Positions 16,393 through 23,738 of a stretch of DNA of 35,690 nucleotides are shown in pieces. This DNA comes from an uncultured Eubacteriales bacterium (GTDB lineage: Bacteria; Bacillota; Clostridia; Oscillospirales; CAG-272): the NCBI GenBank assembly GCA_905201895.1, contig CAJKPX010000022.1:1-35690 (forward strand), given 5' to 3'. The translations under genes were made by a program, and so were the position numbers. The notes under the pieces were generated by a model, which saw nothing but the letters and a program-made list of their open reading frames with translations, was not told where the DNA came from and ran no database searches. Each line of letters begins with the position of its first letter. Position 1 is the stretch's first letter.

Positions 16393-16437
16393 CAAAAGCC
16401 GAGCCGATCGGGGTTGACCCAAGGGGCTCGGTTTTTG
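16393..16437 (-). terminator. Terminator of the cad operon
   Basis: On the minus strand, CCGAGCC / GGCTCGG arms (16425-16431 and 16399-16405) enclose a partly paired GGGTCAACCCC interior, followed by CTTTTGCTTT. It lies just past the ATPase gene. Confidence 0.7.
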
Positions 16438-16464
16438 GTTACTTTGTAAAATCTTGTCAAAATT

Positions 16465-18342
16465 TTAACGCATGGTGCGGTAACGCAGCGTGCGCATCGC
16501 GTTGAGAATTGCGATCACCGCAACGCCAACGTCGGCAAAGGTTGCTGCCCACATATTGGTCATATCAAAGAGACTGAGCAGCAGGAAAAAGAGCTTGACG
16601 CCGAGCGCAAACACGGTGTTTTGAATGACAACCCGACGGGTGAAGCGTGCGATTGAGATGGCGTCGGCAAGCTTTTGAGGCTGATCGTCCATCAGAACCA
16701 CGTCCGCAGCTTCAATCGCGGCATCCGAGCCGAGTGCCCCCATTGCAATGCCAACGTCAGCGCGTGCGAGCACGGGCGCATCGTTTACTCCGTCTCCTAC
16801 AAATACGAGTGCCCCGCTCTTTTCGGTCAGTAAGGTCTCCACGCATGCCACCTTATCCTGCGGCAATAGCTCCGCGTGGTAGACATCCAAACCCAGATTT
16901 TCCGCAACGTACTTTGCAATCTCTTTTCGGTCTCCCGTGAGCATCACGGTCTTGCGCACGCCAAGCGCACGCAGGCGCGCGATTGCCGCTCCTGCCCCGG
17001 CTTTCACGCGATCGGAGATCACCGCGCAGCCGAGATAATCCCCGTTTGCGGCAAGGTAGACCACACTTCCCTCCACGCCGTCATAGGGCTCGAACGAAAT
17101 ATGCGCCTCACGCATCAGATCGGCGTTTCCAACCAACACACGAGCGCCCTCAACCGTGGCAAAAATCCCCAATCCTGCACGCTCCTCCACAGTTGCGCTC
17201 GGCAGGGCTCCGCCCCCCTCATCTTTCCACGCACGCAGAAGCGAGCGCGCGATCGGATGATTGGAATATTGCTCCGCAGCGGCACACAGACGCAAAAAGT
17301 CGGTTCTATGCAGGTCTCCCTCGGTGCGGATCTCGGCGAGCGCAAAGCAGCCCTCGGTGAGGGTTCCGGTTTTGTCAAATACGACAGTATCGGTGGTGGC
17401 AAGTACCTCCAGCCAATTCGCGCCCTTGATCAGAACGCCGTGACGCGAGGCGCACCCCAAGCCGCCAAAATAGGAAAGCGGGATTGAGATCACAAGTGCG
17501 CAGGGACAGGAAACAACCAAAAAAATCAGTGCCGTATGCAGCCAACGCTGCCATTCCCCCGTGAGAATCGACGGAACGGTTGCCAAAAGGCATGCAACCG
17601 CAACCACGGTGGGCGTATACCAACGAGCAAATTTGGTGACAGCGTTTTCCGCCTTGGATTTTGCGAGCGCAGAATTTTCAACCAGCTCCAGAATTTTGGA
17701 AACCGTTGATTCGGCAAACGGACGAATGACCCGAAGCCTGATCGGTGCACGCATATTGACGCATCCGCTCATTGCTTCGTCGCCCTCTCGCACCGCGCGC
17801 GGCAGAGATTCCCCCGTGAGTGAAACCGTGTCAAGCTCGCTCCGACCTTCCACCACAACACCGTCAAGCGGAATTTTCTCACCCGGGTATACCAGAATAA
17901 GCTCGCCAACCGCAACCTCGTCGGGATCAACGGTCAGTTCCTTCCCGTCACGCAGAACGCGCGCTTCGTCGGGACGGATTTCCATCAAGGCGGCGATCGA
18001 GCGACGGCTCTTGCCCACGGCAACGCTCTCAAAGAGCTCGCCAACCCGGTAGAACAGCATCACGAAAACCGCCTCGGGGTATTCCGAGAGCACCAACGCA
18101 CCAACCGTTGCAATGCACATCAAAAAGTTTTCGTCAAGCAGCTGCCCGTGTGCCACGTTCAGGATCGCCTTGCGCCATACCTGCCATCCAACCCAAAAAT
18201 ACGGGATGAGAAAGATCGGCAGGCGAAGATACCAAAGCGAGGGCACCCACCCAAAAGACGTGCAAAGAACGGCACAGAGAAAGAGGCCGGCCGAGAGCAG
18301 GATGCAAAGGAGCGAGCGCCGTTGACTTTTCGTCAGACTCAT
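16465..18342 (-). CDS. cadA: Heavy-metal P1B-type ATPase (Cd/Zn/Pb exporter)
   Basis: A 625-aa ATP-driven metal exporter of the plasma membrane. TGES (176-179) lies in the actuator domain. The metal motif SCPCALVISIP has CPC at 279-281, typical of Cd2+/Zn2+/Pb2+ pumps. DKTGTLTEG has the phosphorylated Asp at 323, and VGDGVNDAP marks the hinge near 540. The protein lacks an N-terminal HMA domain; a separate HMA protein just upstream supplies it. GAGG sits 8 nt before the ATG and 15 nt separate the two genes. The upstream CadC-type repressor supports Cd/Pb/Zn over Cu. Confidence 0.93.
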   Translation of the reverse strand: MSLTKSQRRSLLCILLSAGLFLCAVLCTSFGWVPSLWYLRLPIFLIPYFWVGWQVWRKAILNVAHGQLLDENFLMCIATVGALVLSEYPEAVFVMLFYRVGELFESVAVGKSRRSIAALMEIRPDEARVLRDGKELTVDPDEVAVGELILVYPGEKIPLDGVVVEGRSELDTVSLTGESLPRAVREGDEAMSGCVNMRAPIRLRVIRPFAESTVSKILELVENSALAKSKAENAVTKFARWYTPTVVAVACLLATVPSILTGEWQRWLHTALIFLVVSCPCALVISIPLSYFGGLGCASRHGVLIKGANWLEVLATTDTVVFDKTGTLTEGCFALAEIRTEGDLHRTDFLRLCAAAEQYSNHPIARSLLRAWKDEGGGALPSATVEERAGLGIFATVEGARVLVGNADLMREAHISFEPYDGVEGSVVYLAANGDYLGCAVISDRVKAGAGAAIARLRALGVRKTVMLTGDRKEIAKYVAENLGLDVYHAELLPQDKVACVETLLTEKSGALVFVGDGVNDAPVLARADVGIAMGALGSDAAIEAADVVLMDDQPQKLADAISIARFTRRVVIQNTVFALGVKLFFLLLSLFDMTNMWAATFADVGVAVIAILNAMRTLRYRTMR

Positions 18343-18357
18343 TGCGATCGCCTCGCT

Positions 18358-18579
18358 TTACTTCACGATCACCGAGCAATCGGGGTCCACGCGCTTGACC
18401 GCCTCACAAGCAAGACGCACAACCTCGTCCCATTTGTCGTCCTCTGCCTCCAAAACCAGCTTCTGTGCAAAAAAGCTCACGGTCGCGCTTTTAACACCGT
18501 CGATCTTGAGAATGAGTCGCTCCATTTTTGCTGCGCAATTTGCGCAATCGAGATCGTTCATCGAAAATGTCTTTTTCAT
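18358..18579 (-). CDS. Heavy-metal-associated (HMA) domain protein
   Basis: A 73-aa ferredoxin-like HMA domain with the metal-binding motif DCANC (C12, C15). It is probably a soluble metal carrier or a detached N-terminal domain for the ATPase that follows 15 nt later. ATG 18579 has AAGGA about 9 nt upstream. An alternative TTG at 18597 would overlap the ribosome site and is rejected. DxDCxxC variants are common next to Cd/Zn pumps. Confidence 0.9.
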   Translation of the reverse strand: MKKTFSMNDLDCANCAAKMERLILKIDGVKSATVSFFAQKLVLEAEDDKWDEVVRLACEAVKRVDPDCSVIVK

Positions 18580-18638
18580 GGTATATGTTCCTTTCAAAAT
18601 TGTAGTGAATTAAATTCGGAAATATATTTACGTCGGAA

Positions 18639-18995
18639 TTACTCGCGCACGTGATCCATTCCCTGCCCGAGGATCGAATGGATGTGATCGTCGGCAAGTG
18701 AATAGAACACGGTTTTACCCGCGCGACGAAATTTGACCAAACGAGCCTGCTTGAGCACGCGAAGCTGATGCGAGATCGCCGAGACGTTCATGCCAAGCAG
18801 ATTGGCAATGTCACAAACGCAGAGCTCGGTTTCAAACAGAACGTAAAGAATACGAATGCGCGTGCTGTCTCCAAACACCTTGTAGAGCTCCGAGAGCGCG
18901 AACAGCTCCTCCTCGCTCGGCATCTGCCCTCCTGCGTGCGCGATTCGCTCGGGATGAAGCTCGGAACAGCCGCATTTCGGTGCAATTTCCTTCAT
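18639..18995 (-). CDS. cadC: ArsR/SmtB-family metal-sensing repressor, CadC-like
   Basis: A 118-aa winged-helix repressor. N-terminal Cys 8 and 10 with ELCVCD (Cys 59 and 61) reproduce the alpha3N site of S. aureus CadC (C7, C11, C58, C60), which binds Cd, Pb or Bi. The C-terminal DDHIHSILGQGMDHVRE provides an alpha5 site of the D-x-H...H-x-x-E type for zinc. Start 18995 has GGAGG 7 nt upstream; a 17-residue longer frame runs into the operator. It should bind the palindrome at 19026-19051 and release it on metal binding, switching on itself, the HMA protein and the pump. Confidence 0.93.
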   Translation of the reverse strand: MKEIAPKCGCSELHPERIAHAGGQMPSEEELFALSELYKVFGDSTRIRILYVLFETELCVCDIANLLGMNVSAISHQLRVLKQARLVKFRRAGKTVFYSLADDHIHSILGQGMDHVRE

Positions 18996-19025
18996 GTTAT
19001 CGCCTCCTGTCTGTTTTATCACCCC

Positions 19026-19051
19026 AACATTTGAACAGTTGTTCAAATGTT
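19026..19051. promoter_or_regulatory. Perfect ArsR/CadC operator palindrome
   Basis: AACATTTGAACA, 2-bp centre GT, TGTTCAAATGTT: a perfect 12-2-12 inverted repeat. It matches the TGAACA-N2-TGTTCA core of SmtB/CadC operators and abuts the -10 box at 19052, so a bound repressor would cover the start site. Confidence 0.93.
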
Positions 19052-19080
19052 ATTTTATCACACAAGGGAAAGGATGTCAA
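19052..19080 (-). promoter_or_regulatory. cad operon promoter
   Basis: Minus-strand TTGACA (19075-19080), 17 nt, TAAAAT (19052-19057), directly upstream of the operator. Confidence 0.88.
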
Positions 19081-19190
19081 GTGTTTTTTGAAAAATAAAG
19101 AGAAACGAGGGTGTGTGATGCCCCCTATCAAACAAAGACACGAAACATAACAGAAAGACAAAAACTTTTGAAAAACTTTTTAGAAAAAGA

Positions 19191-19219
19191 TTGACAAACG
19201 ACAAAAAGAATGATATAAT
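19191..19219 (+). promoter_or_regulatory. tRNA-Pro locus promoter
   Basis: TTGACA (19191-19196), 17 nt, TATAAT (19214-19219). The start site would be about 10 nt before the broken tRNA copy. No second promoter lies before the intact tRNA, so both should be in one transcript. Confidence 0.9.
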
Positions 19220-19235
19220 ATACGGGTCTGAAATA

Positions 19236-19308
19236 CGAGGTGTGGCTCAGCTTGGTATGAACGCATCCTCGCTCCGCTCGGGGTTCGGGACGTAGAAGTC
19301 GCAAGTTC
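19236..19308 (+). pseudogene. Degenerate tRNA-Pro copy
   Basis: The first 22 nt and a 25-nt middle-to-T-arm block (TTCGGGACGTAGAAGTCGCAAGTTC) are identical to the intact tRNA-Pro(CGG) 100 nt downstream. The 5' half of the anticodon stem is replaced by an unrelated CATCCTCGCTCCGCTCGGGG stretch and the acceptor 3' strand is missing. It cannot fold as a tRNA. It sits between the promoter and the working gene, so it is transcribed and must be removed during maturation. Confidence 0.8.
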
Positions 19309-19336
19309 TCCTCTTCCCCGTGCAAAAATTTCATAA

Positions 19337-19411
<75 letters not shown>

Positions 19412-19413
<2 letters not shown>

Positions 19414-19577
19414 TAAAAACAAAAAGAGAGGCGTGCCCTCTCTTTTTGTTTTTACGATTGAAGTTTATCGGTTTGAACTTCGCAAACGCTTGCGTTTGCC
19501 GGAACGCGCGGGTAGACAAAACGGTGTGCAACCGCCTCATTTTACCGCGCGTTTAAGTGCAGAATCTTGTCACCTCG
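19412..19577 (+). repeat. 166-bp att-like unit, copy A
   Basis: Begins inside the tRNA CCA end with the tRNA terminator (AAAAACAAAAAGAGAGG ... CCTCTCTTTTTGTTTTT), continues through a conserved 50-bp block with the hairpin GCAAACGC-TT-GCGTTTGC, then the stem AACGCGCGG ... CCGCGCGTT. It closes with GAATCTTGTCACCTCG, identical to the tRNA 3' end. Copy B at 21818-21983 has exactly the same length. Differences concentrate in the 33-nt loop of the second stem. Confidence 0.85.
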
Positions 19578-19585
19578 TACCAAAT

Positions 19586-19638
19586 AAGCACTGTAATTAT
19601 GATACGAAACCGTGTCGTAAAAGCGGTGCTTGTTTTTT
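19586..19638 (+). ncRNA. Structured element ending in a T run
   Basis: Outer stem AAGCAC / GTGCTT (19586-19591, 19626-19631), inner stem GATACG / CGTGTC (19601-19606, 19611-19616, one G-U), then TTTTTT. It could be the end of a small RNA or simply a terminator insulating the nuclease gene from the tRNA transcript. A second hairpin follows at 19643-19668. Confidence 0.4.
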
Positions 19639-19642
19639 ATTC

Positions 19643-19668
19643 AAAAGCCTTGATTTATAAGGCTTTTT
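19643..19668 (+). terminator. Second terminator before the nuclease gene
   Basis: AAAAGCCTT ... AAGGCTTTTT stem with a 7-nt loop and T tail. With the element at 19586-19638 it forms a double stop between the tRNA operon and the nuclease gene. Confidence 0.7.
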
Positions 19669-19780
19669 GTGCATGAGGAGTAATCGTATCAAAATTATAG
19701 TTTGTTCTTCTACTGAGTTTTAGGGGACTTAAACTATCAAAATCCACATTTTGTAATTCATTCTGATACTTTACAAAAGA

Positions 19781-19801
19781 TAAGTGTCAGAGTATGTAAC
19801 G
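19781..19801 (+). repeat. 21-bp direct repeat flanking the nuclease gene, left
   Basis: TAAGTGTCAGAGTATGTAACG, matched at 20 of 21 positions by 21752-21772 immediately after the nuclease stop codon. The left copy abuts the -35 box of the nuclease gene, so it could also be an operator. Confidence 0.75.
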
Positions 19802-19803
19802 GC

Positions 19804-19832
19804 TTGAAATTTCGCAAAAATTTTGATATAAT
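19804..19832 (+). promoter_or_regulatory. Promoter of the zinc-finger nuclease gene
   Basis: TTGAAA (19804-19809), 17 nt, TATAAT (19827-19832). The start site near 19839 rules out the in-frame ATG at 19835 and supports translation from 19865. Confidence 0.8.
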
Positions 19833-19864
19833 TATTGCAACAACATCGAAACGAGGTGAGCATT

Positions 19865-21742
19865 ATGGCAGAAAAGAAATACATAATTGATAATGCCGAT
19901 CTGATGGCAGAATGGAACTGGGAAAAGAACAAGGAATTAGGACTCGAACCGCAAAAAATATCATATGGCTCTGCAAAAAAAGTATGGTGGAAATGTCAAA
20001 AAGGACACGAGTGGGAAATTTCACCAAATCATAGAAGTAGTGGAAATGGTTGCCCATATTGTGCCGGTCAAAAAGCGTTAAAAGGACAAAATGATTTACA
20101 AACAGTTAATCCCGCTTTAGCGAATGAGTGGAATTATGAAAAAAACAATGGATTAACTCCTATGGAGGTAATGTCTAATAGTAGTAAAAAAGTATGGTGG
20201 AAGTGTAGCCAAGGACACGAGTGGCAGGCAAAAATACAAAATAGAAATAGAGGATATGGATGTCCATATTGTTCAGGACGATACGCCGTTAAAGGTGATA
20301 GTGATTTACAAACAGTTAATCCATCATTAGCAAAAGAATGGAATTATGAAAAAAACGATGAATTAACTCCTATGGATGTAAAACCTAATAGCGATAAAAA
20401 AGTATGGTGGAAGTGCAATAAAGGGCATGAGTGGCAAGCGACAATAAAACATAGAAGCAACGGACGTAACTGCCCTGTTTGTAACTCTGAGCGACATACA
20501 TCTTTGCCCGAATATGCACTTGTGTACTATCTAAAAAAATACGGAGTAGAAGTATTTCAATCATATAAAGAACAAGGGTATGAGTTGGATGTATATATCC
20601 CGGCGAAAAGAATAGCAATTGAATATGATGGTTCTTATTGGCATAGGAACAAAACGGAAATGGATTTAGAGAAAAATTCAAAGTGCAAAAAAGACGGGAT
20701 CAAATTATACAGAATTAGAGAGGGATTACCGTCATTGAATGACACCTCTATAGATTACCTTATTCAAGATAACAAAAAGGATTTATCAAAAGCTCTCAAA
20801 GAAATTTTAAGAGAAATAATCCAAACCAATGTGGATATTGATTTAGATAGAGATGCTATTGCCATTGATAATCTACGGGAATATACCGAAAAAGAAAGTT
20901 CCCTTTTGTTTTCCAACCCAACTTTAGCAGAAGAATGGAATTATGAAAAGAACGGCAATCCAACACCGCAACATTTTACAGCGAACAGTGGAAAAAAAGT
21001 ATGGTGGAAATGTCAAAAAGGGCATGAATGGAAATCGGTAATATATAATAGAAACAAAGGAATTGGGTGTCCCTATTGTGCAGGGCGAAAAGTGTTAAAA
21101 GGTGAGAATGATTTACAAACACTTAATCCAGATTTAGCGAAAGAATGGAATTATGAAAGAAATAATGGTTTAACCCCCTCGGATGTAATGCCAAACAGCA
21201 ATAAAAAAGCATGGTGGAAATGTAATAAAGGACACGAATGGCAGGCGGTAATAGGTAGTAGAAATAGCGGATATGGATGCCCCTTTTGTGCAGGTCAAAA
21301 GGTTTTAAAAGGACATAATGACCTACAAACTGTTAATCCAATTTTAGCTAGTGAATGGCATTATGAGAAAAATAATGAATTAACTCCCGCGGACGTTATG
21401 CCGAATAGCGGAAAAAAGGTATGGTGGAAGTGCCAAAAGGGACACGTGTGGCAAGCCACGATATGCAATAGAAATAAAGGTCAAGGATGTCCATACTGTG
21501 CCGGTAAAAAGGTTTTAAAAGGTTATAATGATCTACAAACAGCAAATCCAACTTTAGCAAATGAATGGAATTATGAAAAAAATAACGGATTAACACCTGC
21601 GGAAATAACACCAAACAGCAATAAAAAAGCATGGTGGAAATGTAGCCAAGGACATGAATGGCAAGCAACTATAAGCAATAGAAATATAGGTCGCGGTTGC
21701 CCCGAATGTGCAAAACAAAAGCGCAAAAAGAAAGCCACTTAA
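19865..21742 (+). CDS. Zinc-finger repeat protein with nested Vsr-like nuclease
   Basis: A 625-aa protein from ATG 19865 (GAGGTGAG upstream). Seven repeats of about 70 aa each carry KKVWWKC-xxGHEW...R-xx-G-xGCPYC, four Cys/His zinc ligands (first repeat C44, H48, C63, C66), and NPxLAxEWNYEKN between fingers. They resemble DUF4379-type treble-clef fingers. Three repeats precede and four follow a PD-(D/E)XK domain of Vsr/EDxHD type (about 213-290): SLPEY E216, YELDVYIP D242, IAIEYDGSYWH E253/D255/H260 and a GIKLYRI strand. I infer a DNA-binding array with a nicking or cleaving domain, perhaps a homing-type endonuclease. The gene is AT-rich, has its own promoter and is flanked by nested direct repeats at a tRNA, all signs of transfer. 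Confidence 0.85.
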   Translation: MAEKKYIIDNADLMAEWNWEKNKELGLEPQKISYGSAKKVWWKCQKGHEWEISPNHRSSGNGCPYCAGQKALKGQNDLQTVNPALANEWNYEKNNGLTPMEVMSNSSKKVWWKCSQGHEWQAKIQNRNRGYGCPYCSGRYAVKGDSDLQTVNPSLAKEWNYEKNDELTPMDVKPNSDKKVWWKCNKGHEWQATIKHRSNGRNCPVCNSERHTSLPEYALVYYLKKYGVEVFQSYKEQGYELDVYIPAKRIAIEYDGSYWHRNKTEMDLEKNSKCKKDGIKLYRIREGLPSLNDTSIDYLIQDNKKDLSKALKEILREIIQTNVDIDLDRDAIAIDNLREYTEKESSLLFSNPTLAEEWNYEKNGNPTPQHFTANSGKKVWWKCQKGHEWKSVIYNRNKGIGCPYCAGRKVLKGENDLQTLNPDLAKEWNYERNNGLTPSDVMPNSNKKAWWKCNKGHEWQAVIGSRNSGYGCPFCAGQKVLKGHNDLQTVNPILASEWHYEKNNELTPADVMPNSGKKVWWKCQKGHVWQATICNRNKGQGCPYCAGKKVLKGYNDLQTANPTLANEWNYEKNNGLTPAEITPNSNKKAWWKCSQGHEWQATISNRNIGRGCPECAKQKRKKKAT

Positions 21743-21751
21743 CCACAAAGT

Positions 21752-21772
21752 TAAGTGTCATAGTATGTAACG
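21752..21772 (+). repeat. 21-bp direct repeat flanking the nuclease gene, right
   Basis: TAAGTGTCATAGTATGTAACG, one mismatch to 19781-19801. It starts 9 nt after the stop codon of the nuclease gene. Confidence 0.75.
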
Positions 21773-21817
21773 CTTTTTGTAACGGTTTTGCATTGTATCC
21801 ATATTATCAGTAGTCTT

Positions 21818-21983
21818 CATAAAAACAAAAAGAGAGGTATCCCCTCTTTTTTTGTTTTTACGATTGAAGTTTATCGGTTTGAACTTTGCAAGCGCTTGCG
21901 TTTGCCGGAACGCGCGGATAGATGAAACTATGGATTACTACTGTATTTCACCGCGCGTTTAAGTTCAGAACCTTGTCACCTCA
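21818..21983 (+). repeat. 166-bp att-like unit, copy B
   Basis: Same order as copy A: AAAAACAAAAAGAGAGG terminator, conserved block, hairpin GCAAGCGC-TT-GCGTTTGC (an A-to-G change gives G-U and keeps the pairing), AACGCGCGG...CCGCGCGTT stem, and a tRNA-3'-end-like finish GAACCTTGTCACCTCA (14 of 16). The terminator also serves the nuclease gene. Confidence 0.85.
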
Positions 21984-22218
21984 TAATTTGGTATTTCACT
22001 TTTTCATAAATTAAAATTTCCAGACAATATGTAAAGACGGCATGCGCTTTTCGTCGAGCAGGGCGATATCAAAAGGATGATTACCGATCGCATCGGATGA
22101 GAAGACACAAAGTCTTTTATGGATTTGATTAAGTGAACGCACAAAAGACCTTATTTTTTTGTAAAAGCTTGACGAATAATATTTTTGAAAAAGTGTAGAT
22201 TTTTCCGAATAAGTATGG

Positions 22219-22343
22219 TATAATATATAGCCGATGAAAAAAGATCGACCATAAGGATGCCGTGGCTGCAAATAGTCCGCTCGCATCTGAATGTCTCTAA
22301 CCTCGCGTAATCAAAAAACATTTGAAAGAAGGCGTATTTTTCC
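22219..22343 (+). promoter_or_regulatory. Promoter and structured leader of the antiporter gene
   Basis: Extended -10 TGGTATAAT (TATAAT 22219-22224) with a weak -35 gives a leader of about 113 nt. It contains CGAT-GAAAAAAG-ATCG, then GATGC...GCATC enclosing GGCT...AGTCC, then a GAAGG ribosome site. A cation-sensing riboswitch would make sense before a cation antiporter. I do not recognise a known class, and the pseudoknot expected of a fluoride switch is absent. Confidence 0.4.
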
Positions 22344-23645
22344 ATGACACAAACAGCAAGTGTCTTTTTGAGTTTGTCTATCGCCCTGCTTGCAGGTCTG
22401 CTTTTATCGAGACTTGCCAAACTCGTAAAGCTTCCTGCAGTTACTGCATATCTGATCGCAGGCGTTTTGATCGGACCGTTTGTGCTCGGTGCATTTGACA
22501 TGCCGGGTATCGGTATCGCCTCGGAGCAAATCGAGGACTTCGGCTTGATTGCCGACCTTGCGCTCGGCTTTATCGCGTTCTCCATGGGCAACGAATTCAG
22601 ACTCTCACAGCTCAAAAAAATCGGCAAGCAGGCAACCATTATCGGCGTGTTTCAAGCGTTGATCACGACCGTTGTTGTGGACATTGCTTTGATCGCACTT
22701 CACTTTGCAATGCCAAATACACTCTCCATCCCTGCGGCAATTGTACTCGCATCGGTTGCAACTGCAACGGCTCCTGCTGCGACACTGATGGTCGTAAAGC
22801 AGTACAAGGCGAAGGGACCGGTTACAGACGTTCTCCTTCCCGTCGTTGCGCTTGACGATGCGGTCGGTCTTGTGATTTTCGCAATCTCCTTCGGTATCGC
22901 ACGATCTATGGGAACGGCAGGTGTCAGCCCGCTTGCGATTATCCTTGAGCCTCTGCTCGAGATTGTTCTCTCGCTCCTGCTTGGCTTTGTGATGGGCTTG
23001 CTCTTTACTCTTTGCGAAAAATATTTCCATTCCCGCTCCAAGCGTATGGCGGTTTCGGTCACATTCGTGATGCTGACCGTTGCGATCTCCAGCATGAAAT
23101 TTGAGGTTGGAGGCATACATATTGGATTTTCTTCCCTGCTTGCCTGCATGATGCTCGGAACCGTGTTCTGCAACATCTGCGAGGTTTCCGAAGAACTGAT
23201 GGACAGAGCCGACAGATGGACAACTCCCATATTGATTTTGTTCTTTGTTATCAGCGGTGCGGAGCTTGATCTTTCGGTATTTACCCAGTGGGCGGTCGTT
23301 GTTGTCGGTATCGTTTATATCATTTCCCGTTCCTTCGGCAAATGCTACGGTGCAAATATCAGTGCGAAAATGACAAAATCCGATCCTAACATTGTGAAAT
23401 ATCTCGGCATCACACTGCTTCCGCAGGCAGGCGTCGCGCTCGGAATGGCGATCAAAGCGGTTGAGCTTGGACCGGATGGCGCAATCGTTCGCAACATTAC
23501 GCTGTTCGCTGTTTTGATCTATGAGATCGTTGGACCGTTCCTCACTAAAATGGCTCTTACCAAGGCTGGTGACATCAAGGAGGAAGGACGCAAGAGTGCC
23601 CGCGACGAACATCTTGCCCTAAAGACACAAGGCGAACAAAAATAA
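22344..23645 (+). CDS. Cation:proton antiporter, CPA2 family
   Basis: A 433-aa multipass membrane protein of the Na+/H+ or K+/H+ exchanger type (KefB/NapA-like transport domain), with about 12 helices and no C-terminal TrkA-N domain. Family features are RLAKLVKLPAVTAYLIAGVLIGPF near the N-terminus, ATATAPAATLMVVKQYKA and the acidic LDDAVGLVIF (about 170) of the ion site. It should exchange Na+ or K+ for protons. It has its own promoter and leader and a strong bidirectional terminator. The exact ion cannot be told from the sequence. Confidence 0.92.
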   Translation: MTQTASVFLSLSIALLAGLLLSRLAKLVKLPAVTAYLIAGVLIGPFVLGAFDMPGIGIASEQIEDFGLIADLALGFIAFSMGNEFRLSQLKKIGKQATIIGVFQALITTVVVDIALIALHFAMPNTLSIPAAIVLASVATATAPAATLMVVKQYKAKGPVTDVLLPVVALDDAVGLVIFAISFGIARSMGTAGVSPLAIILEPLLEIVLSLLLGFVMGLLFTLCEKYFHSRSKRMAVSVTFVMLTVAISSMKFEVGGIHIGFSSLLACMMLGTVFCNICEVSEELMDRADRWTTPILILFFVISGAELDLSVFTQWAVVVVGIVYIISRSFGKCYGANISAKMTKSDPNIVKYLGITLLPQAGVALGMAIKAVELGPDGAIVRNITLFAVLIYEIVGPFLTKMALTKAGDIKEEGRKSARDEHLALKTQGEQK

Positions 23646-23663
23646 GTCTTTTACAACACGTCA

Positions 23664-23716
23664 AAAAAATGAGGTCTGACCAAATGCACATTGCATTCGG
23701 TCAGACCTCGTTTTTT
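23664..23716. terminator. Bidirectional terminator between antiporter and ferritin
   Basis: Stem GAGGTCTGACC / GGTCAGACCTC (23671-23681, 23699-23709) with inner AAATGC...GCATT, A-run before and T-run after. It stops both the antiporter and the ferritin transcript. Confidence 0.88.
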
Positions 23717-23738
23717 AGTCGGCTTGGATATTCGGGGA

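Larger units (their letters stand above)
21743..22218. other. AT-rich intergenic region with repeats
   Basis: After the nuclease gene come the 21-bp direct repeat (21752-21772) and the 166-bp unit copy B (21818-21983). From 21984 to 22218 I see no gene. A minus-strand frame ending at 22011 has a protein-like C-terminus (FDIALLDEKRMPSLHIVWKF) but no start or ribosome site, so it may be a gene remnant. Confidence 0.4.

Noticed and set aside
19865..21742. CRISPR-like array suggested by regularly spaced repeats
   Set aside because: The period is about 210 bp, in frame, and encodes 70-aa protein repeats; there are no short identical repeats with unique spacers.
22011..22286. Minus-strand frame with a protein-like C-terminus
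   Set aside because: No start codon with a ribosome site, overlaps the antiporter promoter, and matches nothing I can name. At most a gene remnant.
22225..22320. Fluoride (crcB-type) riboswitch
   Set aside because: There is a GATG...CCATAA...CTGAATG-like order, but the loop-to-3'-tail pseudoknot pairing required by that class is not present.
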